Source of the DNA: Maea johnstoni
Lineage: Eukaryota > Annelida > Polychaeta > Spionida > Magelonidae
Assembly (NCBI GenBank): GCA_963942565.1
Contig: OZ012684.1
Coordinates: 95,563,055-95,627,054 of the forward strand
DNA length: 64,000 bases
Direction: 5' to 3'
Shown piece by piece: positions 46,954 through 58,165 of the stretch. The stretch's first letter is position 1, and each line of letters starts with the position of its first letter. The translations under genes and the position numbers were made by a program. The notes under the pieces were generated by a model, which saw only the letters and a list, made by a program, of their open reading frames with translations, was not told the origin of the DNA and did not search any database.

Positions 46954-49900
46954 CTAGAGAGTTTTTTGAAACCACTCACGAGCTTTCACAGCAGCTCGTC
47001 TTTTTGGCCGAGGTTCTACTTTCTCTCTATCATCTTGATCATTCAATGAAGTTGAGTCTCTTTTTTCTCCATCATAAAGACTTTCCTTGACTCCAGAGCA
47101 CTCAATTGGATAGAGTAATTTCAAAGGTCTGTTGATTGTCTTCTTTGATGGCAACCTTATGACAGCAGTTCTCAATTCTCCATCTCTACTTTTGACGAGT
47201 TCTTTAATTCTGCCTGTCTTCCATGTACCTCGTGGGAGGTCATCATGAACTAGCACAATATCTCCTTCATTTGGCTGATGAGGAGATTGAGTTTTTGGGC
47301 TGGTCAGATGAGTTTGGAACCTTTCTCGCAGACTAAGTAAATACTCTGTCCTCCAGATAGACCAAAACCTATCAATGTGTTTGGAACCTTTTTTCCATTT
47401 CTCAAGAAGTTTGTCTGAGGAGCTAGCCTTTTGAAAATACTCCTGGTCATCTGAATGTTCCTCACCGAACCAGGGGGTGCCACTGAAAGGATTTAATGTC
47501 AGAAAATGACCAGGTGTGAGGCTGAAATTGGAATTAATGTCTTCACTCACATACACTAAAGGTCTGGAGTTTAGTACAGCACTTATCTCATAAATCAGAG
47601 TCTGAAGTTGATCGAAGTGGAGCGTTAGTGAACCAAGAGACTTACGCAAAGCTCTTTTCACCAATCCAACAAGTCTTTCATAAAAGCCTCCCATCCATGG
47701 AGACAATTCAGTGATGAACTTCCAGTGAATTCCTAGATTGCTAATATATGTCTGAACTCCTGTTGCACAATGTGCTTGATTCCAGGCTTTTTCAATAGTA
47801 GTCTTGGCCAATTTAAAATGACTGGCATTGTCAGAAGTAATCTCAGATGGCGCTCCACGCTGTGCAATGAATCTACGAAGGCAAAGAAGGAATTGCTCTG
47901 CAGACATATCTCTCACCAGTTCCAGGTGCACAGCTCTAACCACAAAGCAGGTGAAAAGACACACCCACACCTTAGAGTTTCCATTATTTTCCTTGATATA
48001 TAGTGGCCCTATGTAGTCAATTCCAGTGTGAGTGAATGGCCTAGATTGACATACTCTCTCCTTAGGCAATTGTGGCATTCTAGGCATCTTGTAAGGGCCA
48101 CCTTCCCATCTCCGACAAACTTGACATCTCCGTAGCACTCTCCCAACAGCCACACGACCTTGCGGCACCCAGTATGTATCTCTCATATTTGCTAATGTAT
48201 GGGAAACACCACTGTGAAGCAGTTTCTTATGCTCATTAGCAATGACTAGGTTGGTGAAATTATCATCATTTGGAAGTAATATAGGTCGTTTGGAGCTATC
48301 GCTAATGTCTGCATTTGCTAATCTTCCTCTGCATCTCAGACGCCCACGGTCATCAAATTCCAGTCCTAGTTGCTGTACCAGATTACATTTCCTATTTTCC
48401 TTGATAGCTTCAATAGCCTCCGGAAAACCTCTAGCTTGAACAAATGTCTCCCACATGATACTTGACTCCATCAATTCTTCTGCAGTTAGTGGTCCAGATT
48501 CAGTCTTCTCCTTTCTGAGTTTTCTTATGAACCGCATGCACCATGACGTAACTCTTATAAGTTTTGTTATGGATGAGTACTTGGAGTCTTCAATTCCTAA
48601 TGGAGCAACATTTGGAATCTGATGCATAACAAGTCCTGCTTCATACAAGGTACTTGTTTTTGTCTCTGACTCAATCTGATCCAGGACATCTCTGCTAATC
48701 TCTTCTATATCCCACGTTGGCCAGTCAGAGGTCTTCAGCCAGTCTGGACCATTCCACCAGAGGGAGTTTTCTTGCAGACAATCAGCTTTGATGCCTCTTG
48801 TAGCAATGTCTGCTGGATTGTCATTGGTAGTAATGTATCTGAAGTTGATATCATGTGACTTGATTTCTTGGATTCTGTTCTTCACAAACACTGAGAGAGA
48901 CTTCTTTGAAGTCAGCCACTTCAATACACATTGAGAATCAGTCCACAAAGTGATCTTGCCAAGAGGAAGTTTAAGTTGATCTTGCACAAAAGTGAGACAC
49001 CGCACACCAATCAGCACACCCAAAAGTTCCATCCTTGGAATACTCATTCCTTTTTTGGGCGCAAGTCTTGCTTTTGAAAAAATCAAGTTCACTTCAGTTG
49101 TTTCAGCATGGACTAGCAAATACACTGCTGCAGCATAAGCTTTCTTTGAAGCATCAGTAAAGCACAAAAGTTCATATTTGGTATTGTCACCTTCACCTCC
49201 ACCAATGTATCTTGGAATGTTAAGTGTTTGTATCTTCAGTAACTCAGGCCATATTTCACTCCACTGGTTCTGCAGGTTTGAAGAGAGTTTTTCATCCCAG
49301 TCTAATCCTTTGACCCATAACTCTTGAACAAACAGTTTTGCAAGCAGCATCACTGGAGCAAAAAATCCAAGGGGGTCAAACACTTGGGACAGTGCATGTA
49401 AGGCTTCACGTTTAGAAGAAATCAGTGAGTTTTCTATTCTAGCAGTGGAAAGAGTGTCTTTTTGAGTGTTCCAAACTAGACCAAGGACTTTAGTGACAAA
49501 TTCACCAACTTTGTCAATATCTGGTATGGCATTCAAAAATTCCTTAGAGTTTGACGACCACTCTCTGAGATTCATGGATGCTTTCTGAAACACCACCTTG
49601 CTTTCTTTATAGAATTCTTTGGCCTGCTCTGAGTTATCAACTCCAGTAATGACATTATCAACATACATACTCTGCTTGATAAGGTCTGAGAATTGACTCT
49701 CTGTGTTTTCCAAGTGATGAATGATGGTTCCTGCTAGCATGAAGGGGCTCGAAATTACACCAAATGGAACCCGACAGAACCTGTAAACTTGAATGTTCCC
49801 ATCGAGAGTCAGTTTCTTAGGGTCCTTTAGCCAAAGGAAGCGAGTCACATCCCGTTCGGTGTCTTGAAGTCCTACTTGCAAAAAAGCCTTCTCAATATCT

Positions 49901-52509
49901 GCTATGATTGCAACTTTTCTCAACCGAAATCGTAGTATCAGGCCACAAAGATTCTCCAGAATTACAGGGCCTCTGTACAAACATTCATTGAGGCTTGGAT
50001 TCTCACTTCTAGTCTTTGCAGAGGCATCATAGACAATTCTAATTTTTGTAGTAGTTTTCGTAGGTGTAATAACTGGATGATGGGGTATATAGTGTTTCTT
50101 ACCATCACCACTGTTTTCATCTACTTTCTCCACAACACCCTTTTTCATTTGATCTTGGATAATGTCTTCATACTTGTCGAGAAGTTCTGACATCTTTCGC
50201 AACTTGTGAATCAACGATTTCAGGCGGCCAGCTGCGAGTTCGTAGTTTTCAGGTAAGTCAAACCCACTCTTTTTCCATGGCCAAGTTACCCAATATCGGC
50301 CATCATTGAAATCCAATGTCTCCAAGAATGTTTGACGAGCTACATTGTCATCAGAATCCAAAGGAGAATCCTTGATCCCAATTGTTTCCAAACTCCAGAA
50401 TTCTTCAAGACATGGCTTAACTGGTAAATCACAATCGGGACTTGTGAAAAAACTGCATTCTGGAGTACTGGACTGAGCAAAGGTGAGTAGCAACAAAGCA
50501 GGAGTAGCTGTCTCAGTTGATGATTGTGGAACTATCTGAGTTCTTCCAGTCAGGATCCATCCAAGCTTTGAACCAAGTAAGTACAAACCAGATTTCAAGT
50601 GAACTCTGAATGGCTCTATCACATCTAAGTAATAGTCATTACCCAACAGCATATCAATATTGATGTTTTCCTGTTGAGCTGGAATAGTGTCAGCTAATTC
50701 AAAATCTTTCAGTAGGTGTGTCTCAAAAATGTCCGTATTCATAGGCAATCGCTCAATACCACCTGTAATCTTAGGTACCACATTCACAGTCATCTTTAAA
50801 CAAGTGCCATCTTTCAGAGGTATCACAACAGTAGCTGTAGGGGTACGCATGGTTACTGGCTTGTCATTTCCAAAAGTCACCAAAGATGTTTCCTGTTCAT
50901 CACCAAGGTCTAGTTTAAGTTTCTTGGCAAGATCATATGTAATATAAGATCGGTAGCTACCAGAATCGAGTAAAATTCTTATGTTCTCAGAATGCTGTTT
51001 GTTGGTGTTTTGTACAACAGCTGAAGCAGTTTGCATTAACACCATCTCTTCTGATGCCATGAGACTACCAGTAGCAGTTGGTGAGTCCTGTGCCAGAGTA
51101 GTCGTTTCAGTCTTGGGTGAAAATTTTTGTGGACACAAACTTCTGTGATGATTTTTCTTCTGACTGCAATAATAACAAAGCTTGTCACACGGGCACTCTC
51201 TAACCATATGTCCCCTGGCTAAACATATGTAACAACGTCCTTTTATTTTTTCCTTCCTGGCTTCAATAGTAGAAAACACTGAACACTCATCTGACCAGTG
51301 TTGTCCATTGCAGTACACACAGACTTTGGTAATCTTGCCATACTGTTCCCTTGACCCAGCTAGTAGTGCTTCAGCAGTTGATCTATTATGAAGCTTGGAT
51401 GTTTGCTGTGTACTTTCTCTTGTATTGCCAAGGTCACTTTGACCTGTTTCTATGCTTGGCTGTCTTATGATTGGGCTTGTGTCACATGATCCAGTACCAG
51501 ATTGTCGTTCTGCAGCTTCACGTGCAGTAATATAATGACAGAGTTCATCTCGAAGGACATGCACTGTCCATTTATCATGATGTGGTTTTCCTATCTCCAG
51601 CTGAATCAACACTTCTTTTGGTAATTTGGAGAGAATCATAGACACAAATACCGGAGAAGAAACATCCTGACCAAGTGCCTCTAAGCTCCTAAAGTGTCTC
51701 TCCAACTCATCATACATGTAACGCAGTGACATAATGCTGTGGCTAGTAGGTGTCTTAATGTTCATTAATGCCATGTAATGGGCATTAATTATCGCTTGAT
51801 CCTCACCAAAACGATCTTTCAAAATGTTGATGGCTACAGTGTAATTTGCATTGTTAAGTGAAAGTCCAGCCACCGACTGCAGTGCATCTCCTTTCAATTT
51901 GCTCTTAAGGTAAGTGAATTTCTCCACATCAGCAAGTCTAGTGTTGCTATGCACACAAACTTCAAATGAATCCCAAAATTCTTGAAAATTTAGGACATCA
52001 CCAGTGAAACAAGGAATTTCTAACTTGGGTAACTTCACAGTATTTGAAGCATGGGGTGTTGAATGTTCCTTCTGCTTCTGCTCTCCTTGTATGACCAGTT
52101 GCTGCATTAGTTTTGTCTGAGTTGCCAAAAGTTCATCAAGTTTGCTGGCAGACTTCTGAGTAAATTCTGCCTTTTGATCCTTCAGGTATTGTTCAAATGC
52201 AGTTAATTCACATTCATGATCAATAACATCACACAAAAAGTCAGCATACCTCTCTTCCTCGGCGGCCATTTTGTTTCTTTGTTCCTCATTTTCAATTTCC
52301 TCAACAGCTGAAGCAAGTTTACCACAGGCAATTTCATACTTTTCCTTGTACTGCTTCAGTTTCACTTTTGTAGCAGTTACTTTCCTCAAGGTCACATCTA
52401 CTTCCTCTGTACTTATGTCAGACTGCAGTAACTGAGTTGAAGTTCTGATCTCTTTCCCCAGAAGATTAGAATATCTAGTTCTCAGTCCTTTCACATAGGA
52501 GAGAGCCAT
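46954..52509 (-). CDS. gag-pol: BEL/Pao Gag-Pol polyprotein
   Basis: 1,851 codons in one frame from ATG 52509. In order: an N-terminal charged, coiled stretch (1-140); a DUF1759-like Gag region starting near residue 160 (KLPKLEIPCFTGD, FWDSF); cysteine/histidine knuckles at about 395-460 (CVYCNGQHWSDEC, CYICLARGHMVREC, CYYC...HHRSLC); an aspartic protease of the DUF1758 type with RILLDSGS near 515; reverse transcriptase with ADIEKAFLQVGL and the YVD motif near 950; RNase H with CFTDASKKAYAAAVY near 1118, RMELLG and LWTDSQCVLKWL; an integrase with zinc module RRCQVC near 1465 and core motifs GIDYIGPLY, SDNASHF and GGFYERLVGLVK; and a C-terminal DUF5641-like module (GDIVLVHDDLPRGTWKTGRI). All parts match BEL/Pao in content and order. 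Confidence 0.95.
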   Translation of the reverse strand: MALSYVKGLRTRYSNLLGKEIRTSTQLLQSDISTEEVDVTLRKVTATKVKLKQYKEKYEIACGKLASAVEEIENEEQRNKMAAEEERYADFLCDVIDHECELTAFEQYLKDQKAEFTQKSASKLDELLATQTKLMQQLVIQGEQKQKEHSTPHASNTVKLPKLEIPCFTGDVLNFQEFWDSFEVCVHSNTRLADVEKFTYLKSKLKGDALQSVAGLSLNNANYTVAINILKDRFGEDQAIINAHYMALMNIKTPTSHSIMSLRYMYDELERHFRSLEALGQDVSSPVFVSMILSKLPKEVLIQLEIGKPHHDKWTVHVLRDELCHYITAREAAERQSGTGSCDTSPIIRQPSIETGQSDLGNTRESTQQTSKLHNRSTAEALLAGSREQYGKITKVCVYCNGQHWSDECSVFSTIEARKEKIKGRCYICLARGHMVRECPCDKLCYYCSQKKNHHRSLCPQKFSPKTETTTLAQDSPTATGSLMASEEMVLMQTASAVVQNTNKQHSENIRILLDSGSYRSYITYDLAKKLKLDLGDEQETSLVTFGNDKPVTMRTPTATVVIPLKDGTCLKMTVNVVPKITGGIERLPMNTDIFETHLLKDFELADTIPAQQENINIDMLLGNDYYLDVIEPFRVHLKSGLYLLGSKLGWILTGRTQIVPQSSTETATPALLLLTFAQSSTPECSFFTSPDCDLPVKPCLEEFWSLETIGIKDSPLDSDDNVARQTFLETLDFNDGRYWVTWPWKKSGFDLPENYELAAGRLKSLIHKLRKMSELLDKYEDIIQDQMKKGVVEKVDENSGDGKKHYIPHHPVITPTKTTTKIRIVYDASAKTRSENPSLNECLYRGPVILENLCGLILRFRLRKVAIIADIEKAFLQVGLQDTERDVTRFLWLKDPKKLTLDGNIQVYRFCRVPFGVISSPFMLAGTIIHHLENTESQFSDLIKQSMYVDNVITGVDNSEQAKEFYKESKVVFQKASMNLREWSSNSKEFLNAIPDIDKVGEFVTKVLGLVWNTQKDTLSTARIENSLISSKREALHALSQVFDPLGFFAPVMLLAKLFVQELWVKGLDWDEKLSSNLQNQWSEIWPELLKIQTLNIPRYIGGGEGDNTKYELLCFTDASKKAYAAAVYLLVHAETTEVNLIFSKARLAPKKGMSIPRMELLGVLIGVRCLTFVQDQLKLPLGKITLWTDSQCVLKWLTSKKSLSVFVKNRIQEIKSHDINFRYITTNDNPADIATRGIKADCLQENSLWWNGPDWLKTSDWPTWDIEEISRDVLDQIESETKTSTLYEAGLVMHQIPNVAPLGIEDSKYSSITKLIRVTSWCMRFIRKLRKEKTESGPLTAEELMESSIMWETFVQARGFPEAIEAIKENRKCNLVQQLGLEFDDRGRLRCRGRLANADISDSSKRPILLPNDDNFTNLVIANEHKKLLHSGVSHTLANMRDTYWVPQGRVAVGRVLRRCQVCRRWEGGPYKMPRMPQLPKERVCQSRPFTHTGIDYIGPLYIKENNGNSKVWVCLFTCFVVRAVHLELVRDMSAEQFLLCLRRFIAQRGAPSEITSDNASHFKLAKTTIEKAWNQAHCATGVQTYISNLGIHWKFITELSPWMGGFYERLVGLVKRALRKSLGSLTLHFDQLQTLIYEISAVLNSRPLVYVSEDINSNFSLTPGHFLTLNPFSGTPWFGEEHSDDQEYFQKASSSDKLLEKWKKGSKHIDRFWSIWRTEYLLSLRERFQTHLTSPKTQSPHQPNEGDIVLVHDDLPRGTWKTGRIKELVKSRDGELRTAVIRLPSKKTINRPLKLLYPIECSGVKESLYDGEKRDSTSLNDQDDREKVEPRPKRRAAVKAREWFQKTL

Positions 52510-52729
52510 AGTGAGTGGAAATCAGTCACTAAGTCACCACAAAGCCACAATCAAAACACTGATGTTGACCCAGATTTGAAACAAAGAAGCTGCAGTGTCC
52601 ATATAGTGCTTGGTAAAGTCCCACAACTGCATCTAAGTCCACCAGTCTTGTTGAAAAAATCTTCCAAATTCCTCCTAAGTCCATGAAGCTCCAATCTAGT
52701 GTTAATCCAATCCTCTAGATGTCAGTTGA
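52510..52729 (-). other. Leader between primer-binding site and gag-pol start
   Basis: About 220 bp of element leader, without an ORF of note; presumably holds packaging signals, none recognised. Confidence 0.6.
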
Positions 52730-52747
52730 GTCCCTTATTGGGCGCCA
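52730..52747 (-). promoter_or_regulatory. Primer-binding site, tRNA-Lys-like
   Basis: The minus strand reads TGGCGCCCAATAAGGGAC immediately after the 5' LTR. It matches the well-known lysine-tRNA primer site TGGCGCCCGAACAGGGAC at 15 of 18 positions. Confidence 0.8.
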
Positions 52748-53031
52748 TATAGTGAAGAATGAAAATAAATCCTTACACTAGAAGTTGCTTGTTTCTCTTG
52801 CAGTTCTCTGGGTTCAAAATTCCCTCCAAAACCTTCTCTTTTCTTATCCAGTCTTCAAGTAGTCAGTTACAAACATCATAGCCTTGGTCATCTTCAAATC
52901 CAGCTCTCTGATTGGTCAAAAGTCCTGATTCCAATCCATAATGAAACTAGTGCCAAACATTTAGTTCATAATGACAGTGGTACCACATTTTCTCCATATA
53001 TACATTATGTACAATTCGTGGGTCCACGATA
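52748..53031 (-). repeat. 5' LTR of the BEL/Pao element
   Basis: 284 bp; near-identical to the left LTR. The outer flank CCACC (53032-53036) duplicates 46638-46642. Confidence 0.94.
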
Positions 53032-53845
53032 CCACCTCGGTCTCGCTGCCAAACTCTGGACTGTCCATGGTCTTATGGGATTAAGTTGTGAATATCCAGT
53101 CGTTTAAAATGTTTCAAAGCCTACACCCTCATCCTCATAATAGAACCAACTGTGACTGTCTAGGCCATCGGTGAGCAGAGCATTTAAGGTACCACTTACG
53201 GTATCTCCAAACCTCACATAGGCTTGCACACAGAAAGGAAAGATTTTGGCTTTTAATTTTCTCGATATTGAATTTCACCAAATCGAGAGCGCTTTAAAGT
53301 AGCACTTTGGCCATCAAGTCTTATCGGATTTGCTTGAAACGTTGGATCTAAATAGCTAATAGTATTACATATATAAATAGTTAGATTATGCAATCTAGAA
53401 GTTTAGAAATATGCCTTTTTCTCATTTTCAATGAAAAATCGGAAAGAAATGGTCATGCAATTTGAACACAGCAAAAAGTAGAGAAAGTGCGATAGTTTTC
53501 CCTCTGTTTTGATATTTTCTCCAGATTAATGGAAATTGATGGTCGGCAAGTGTGGATAGCATCTCTGTTTGATAACACTATGCATGTTTTTAATGTGTTT
53601 ACCCGAAATATTTACAACCTGCAAGGAGCTTACATTTATGATTCTCAATGTTTTCTCAATTAAAAGACCTTTCAGGCAATATATACTTTATATAGGCCAA
53701 GAAGTCAAATTAAAGCAGGGTAGAGGAAAAACCAGGCCCAAAAAATGATCCCCGTAAGCTACGTTAAAAGTATTATAAAAATAATAAATTAATAAAATAA
53801 AACAAAATAAAATGATATAAAGCAACGAAAAATGAAAGTGGGAAG

Positions 53846-53853
53846 CATGGCTT
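53846..53853. other. Deletion junction: unit without a 5S gene
   Basis: The sequence runs from AAGCATGG (normally about 41 bp beyond a 5S 3' end) directly into CTTAGCACC (normally about 180 bp 5' of the gene). TGGC is common to both parent sites, pointing to microhomology-mediated deletion or slippage. Confidence 0.9.
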
Positions 53854-54721
53854 AGCACCACATTTCAGTGCTGCCATCTATTCGCAGCTAGCAGAAGTGC
53901 TACCACCTCGCATCTCGCTGCCAAACTCTGGACTGTCCATGGTCTTATGGGATTAAGTTGTGAATATCCAGTCGTTTAAAATGTTTCAAAGCCTACACCC
54001 TCATCCTCATAATAGAACCAACTGTGACTGTCTAGGCCATCGGTGAGCAGAGCATTTAAGGTACCACTTACGGTATCTCCAAACCTCACATAGGCTTGCA
54101 CACAGAAAGGAAAGATTTTGGCTTTTAATTTTCTCGATATTGAATTTCACCAAATCGAGGGCGCTTTAAAGTAGCACTTTAATAGTATTACATATATAAA
54201 TAGTTAGATTATGCAATCTAGAAGTTTAGAAATATGCCTTTTTCTCATTTTCAATGAAAAATCGGAAAGAAATGGTCATGCAATTTGAACACAGCAAAAA
54301 GTAGAGAAAGTGCGATAGTTTTCCCTCTGTTTTGATATTTTCTCCAGATTAATGGAAATTGATGGTCGGCAAGTGTGGATAGCATCTCTGTTTGATAACA
54401 CTATGCATGTTTTTAATGTGTTTACCCGAAATATTTACAACCTGCAAGGAGCTTACATTTATGATTCTCAATGTTTTCTCAATTAAAAGACCTTTCAGGC
54501 AATATATACTTTATATAGGCCAAGAAGTCAAATTAAAGCAGGGTAGAGGAAAAACCAGGCCCAAAAAATGATCCCAGTAAGCTACGTTAAAAGTATTATA
54601 AAAATGATAAATTAATAAAATAAAACAAAATAAAATGATATAAAGCAACGAAAAATGAAAGTGGGAAGCATGGCCATGTAGGTTATAAGTTAAACAATAA
54701 AAAAAAATTAAAAAGAGAGCA

Positions 54722-54839
54722 GCCTACAACACACAGTATTCCCAGTCGTTCACCCATCCAAGTACTAACTGCGCTCGATCTTGCTTAACTTCGGTGATCG
54801 GACGAGAACCGGTGCATTCAACATGATATGGTCGTAGGC
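54722..54839 (-). rRNA. 5S rRNA: 5S ribosomal RNA, copy 30 (diverged)
   Basis: Three changes: two in box C (GGGTGAACGACTGGG in place of GGGTGACCGCCTGGG) and one in box A (GCAAGATCG in place of GCAACATCG). The most diverged full-length copy, lying beside the deleted unit; function is doubtful. Confidence 0.9.
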
Positions 54840-55941
54840 ATTTGCTTACGACTTTTTAGAGACCAAATGAATCTCAAACAGGAAGTGTCCCAACATCATG
54901 CCTTACTCTCTTTATTTCCTGTTTCTCCTGCCCAGGAAATACTCTAGAATAACGCCAAGGCTCAGGGATCTGTCCACACGTCAGCCTATACACTCTTGGC
55001 AGTCATGTTCTCGTCCTTTGGCTTAACACCACATTTCAGTGCTGCCATCTATTCGCAGCTAGCAGAAGTGCTACCACCTCGTATCTCGCTGCCAAACTCT
55101 GGACTGTCCATGGTCTTATGGGATTAAGTTGTGAATATCCAGTCGTTTAAAATGTTTCAAAGCCTACACCCTCATCCTCATAATAGAACCAACTGTGACT
55201 GTCTAGGCCATCGGTGAGCAGAGCATTTAAGGTACCACTTACGGTATCTCCAAACCTCACATAGGCTTGCACACAGAAAGGAAAGATTTTGGCTTTTAAT
55301 TTTCTCGATATTGAATTTCACCAAATCGAGGGCGCTTTAAAGTAGCACTTTGGCCATCAAGTCTTATCGGATTTGCTTGAAACGTTGGATCTAAATAGCT
55401 AATAGTATTACATATATAAATAGTTAGATTATGCAATCTAGAAGTTTAGAAATATGCCTTTTTCTCATTTTCAATGAAAAATCGGAAAGAAATGGTCATG
55501 CAATTTGAACACAGCAAAAAGTAGAGAAAGTGCGATAGTTTTCCCTCTGTTTTGATATTTTCTCCAGATTAATGGAAATTGATGGTCGGCAAGTGTGGAT
55601 AGCATCTCTGTTTGATAACACTATGCATGTTTTTAATGTGTTTACCCGAAATATTTACAACCTGCAAGGAGCTTACATTTATGATTCTCAATGTTTTCTC
55701 AATTAAAAGACCTTTCAGGCAATATATACTTTATATAGGCCAAGAAGTCAAATTAAAGCAGGGTAGAGGAAAAACCAGGCCCAAAAAATGATCCCCGTAT
55801 ACTACGTTAAAAGTATTATAAAAATAATAAATTAATAAAATAAAACAAAATAAAATGATATAAAGCAACGAAAAATGAAAGTGGGAAGCATGGCCATGTA
55901 GGTTATAAGTTAAACATTAAAAAAAAAATAAAAAGAGAGCA

Positions 55942-56059
55942 GCCTACAACACACAGTATTCCCAGGCGGTCACCCATCCAAGTACTAACTGCGCTCGATG
56001 TTGCTTAACTTCGGTGATCGGACGAGAACCGGTGCATTCAACATGATATGGTCGTAGGC
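55942..56059 (-). rRNA. 5S rRNA: 5S ribosomal RNA, copy 31 (consensus)
   Basis: Identical to copy 1. Its spacer carries the second TTAA element. Confidence 0.98.
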
Positions 56060-56450
56060 ATTTGCTTACGACTTTTTAGAGACCAAATGAATCTCAAACA
56101 GGAAGTGTCCCAACATCATGCCTTACTCTCTTTATTTCCTGTTTCTCCTGCCCAGGAAATACTCTAGAATAACGCCAAGGCTCAGGGATCTGTCCACACG
56201 TCAGCCTATACACTCTTGGCAGTCATGTTCTCGTCCTTTGGCTTAACACCACATTTCAGTGCTGCCATCTATTCGCAGCTAGCAGAAGTGCTACCACCTC
56301 GTATCTCGCTGCCAAACTCTGGACTGTCCATGGTCTTATGGGATTAAGTTGTGAATATCCAGTCGTTTAAAATGTTTCAAAGCCTACACCCTCATCCTCA
56401 TAATAGAACCAACTGTGACTGTCTAGGCCATCGGTGAGCAGAGCATTTAA

Positions 56451-57333
56451 GGTGATGGGTACCATTGCAAGCCAGTTTACGCCCTGTCCCAAAACTCACC
56501 TGAAAGCAGCATAATCCTATAACTAGGTGTATCTCCAGGTTCCTGAGTGTTATCAGGTAGCGAATATCATCGCCACCTGTCATTATTCAATCCATATTCT
56601 GTTTTATTTCGAAATTTACAACTTTTTTTTCAAATGACATATTCTCATTAATTACGCAGGTGGTGGTTACTGTAGGTTCAGAGTTACTTTAGGGATATCA
56701 TTGACTATGCCCAATAAAAAGTATTTTTTTGATTTTTTACTGCTGAAGATTTTTACAGGCCATAACGTTGAAAATTTTAGTTAGAAATCTCCACCTGACT
56801 CACTAACTAGACTTGGTAACCTCCAGTCACGTGCTCATAGCTAGCACCTATTTATGGCGTCCTGACCACAAGCCATTGTCTTGAGATCGTCGAGGTGTAT
56901 CTTTGTGCAACTGCCCTTTGTTCCCGGTGCTCAGAAGTGATCAGCGAAGTATGTCCATTACTATCAATGGGGTTCCCATGCCTCCACACACGAGATTTCT
57001 CACTAAGATTTTCGATGGTATGGCTTTTAAAAGTCGTCAGCAGTAAAAAATCTAAAAAATATTTTTTATTGGGCATAGACAATGATATCCCTTAGGTAAT
57101 TCTGAACCTGCAGTGATCACCACCTGTGTAAGTAGTGAGAATATGTCATTTGAGTGAAAAGTTGTAAATATTGAAATTATATAAAATATGGGTTGACTAA
57201 GGATTGTTGGCTATAATATTCTCTACCTGATAACACTCAGGAATCTAGAGATACAACTGGCTATATGGTTACGTCGCTGTAAGGTGTGTTTTGGGACGGG
57301 GCATTTGACTAGCTTGCAATGGTACCCATCACC
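56451..57333. mobile_element. 883-bp fold-back DNA element, TTAA target
   Basis: Flanked by TTAA (56447-56450 and 57334-57337). The ends are inverted: GGTGATGGGTACCATTGCAA on the left and its reverse complement on the right, 22 bp perfect. Beyond that the arms still match but with many changes and indels (for example ATTGGGCATAGTCAATGATA against its inverted partner at 57068-57089), so it is older than the element at 43175. Short ORFs in the middle on both strands are byproducts of the inverted arms; no transposase is seen. The ends are unlike those of the 43175 element, so it is a different family using the same target. Confidence 0.9.
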
Positions 57334-58047
57334 TTAAGGTACCACTTACGGTATCTCCAAACCTCACATAGGCTTGCACACAGAAAGGAAAGATTTTGGC
57401 TTTTAATTTTCTCGATATTGAATTTCACCAAATCGAGGGCGCTTTAAAGTAGCACTTTGGCCATCAAGTCTTATCGGATTTGCTTGAAACGTTGGATCTA
57501 AATAGCTAATAGTATTACATATATAAATAGTTAGATTATGCAATCTAGAAGTTTAGAAATATGCCTTTTTCTCATTTTCAATGAAAAATCGGAAAGAAAT
57601 GGTCATGCAATTTGAACACAGCAAAAAGTAGAGAAAGTGCGATAGTTTTCCCTCTGTTTTGATATTTTCTCCAGATTAATGGAAATTGATGGTCGGCAAG
57701 TGTGGATAGCATCTCTGTTTGATAACACTATGCATGTTTTTAATGTGTTTACCCGAAATATTTACAACCTGCAAGGAGCTTACATTTATGATTCTCAATG
57801 TTTTCTCAATTAAAAGACCTTTCAGGCAATATATACTTTATATAGGCCAAGAAGTCAAATTAAAGCAGGGTAGAGGAAAAACCAGGCCCAAAAAATGATC
57901 CCCGTATGCTACGTTAAAAGTATTATAAAAATAATAAATTAATAAAATAAAACAAAATAAAATGATATAAAGCAACGAAAAATGAAAGTGGGAAGCATGG
58001 CCATGTAGGTTATAAGTTAAACATTAAAAAAAATTAAAAAGAGAGCA

Positions 58048-58165
58048 GCCTACAACACACAGTATTCCCAGGCGGTCACCCATCCAAGTACTAACTGCGC
58101 TCGATGTTGCTTAACTTCGGTGATCGGACGAGAACCGGTGCATTCAACATGATATGGTCGTAGGC
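58048..58165 (-). rRNA. 5S rRNA: 5S ribosomal RNA, copy 32 (consensus)
   Basis: Identical to copy 1. Confidence 0.98.

Larger units (their letters stand above)
46643..53031 (-). mobile_element. BEL/Pao LTR retrotransposon, 6.4 kb
   Basis: Two 284-bp LTRs (46643-46926 and 52748-53031) flanked by the 5-bp duplication CCACC (46638-46642 and 53032-53036). A tRNA-Lys-like primer-binding site lies next to the 5' LTR (right side) and a polypurine tract next to the 3' LTR (left side). One long frame encodes Gag and Pol. It looks whole. The LTRs differ at about 2 of 284 positions, so insertion is recent. The five-base duplication, single gag-pol frame and domain set are typical of BEL/Pao (Belpaoviridae). 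Confidence 0.96.
53032..56450 (-). repeat. 5S rDNA tandem array, block 4, rearranged
   Basis: Starts with the spacer half continuing from the BEL/Pao target. At about 53848 a deletion of about 347 bp has removed a whole 5S gene, with TGGC shared at the join. At 54180/54181 a further 49 bp of spacer is missing. Then two full 5S genes (54722, 55942). Accounting for the insert and both deletions restores the 1,220-bp spacing. Confidence 0.93.

Noticed and set aside
56852-57095. Small ORFs inside the 883-bp fold-back element
   Set aside because: They lie on both strands over the same bases and arise from the inverted arms; no transposase motif.
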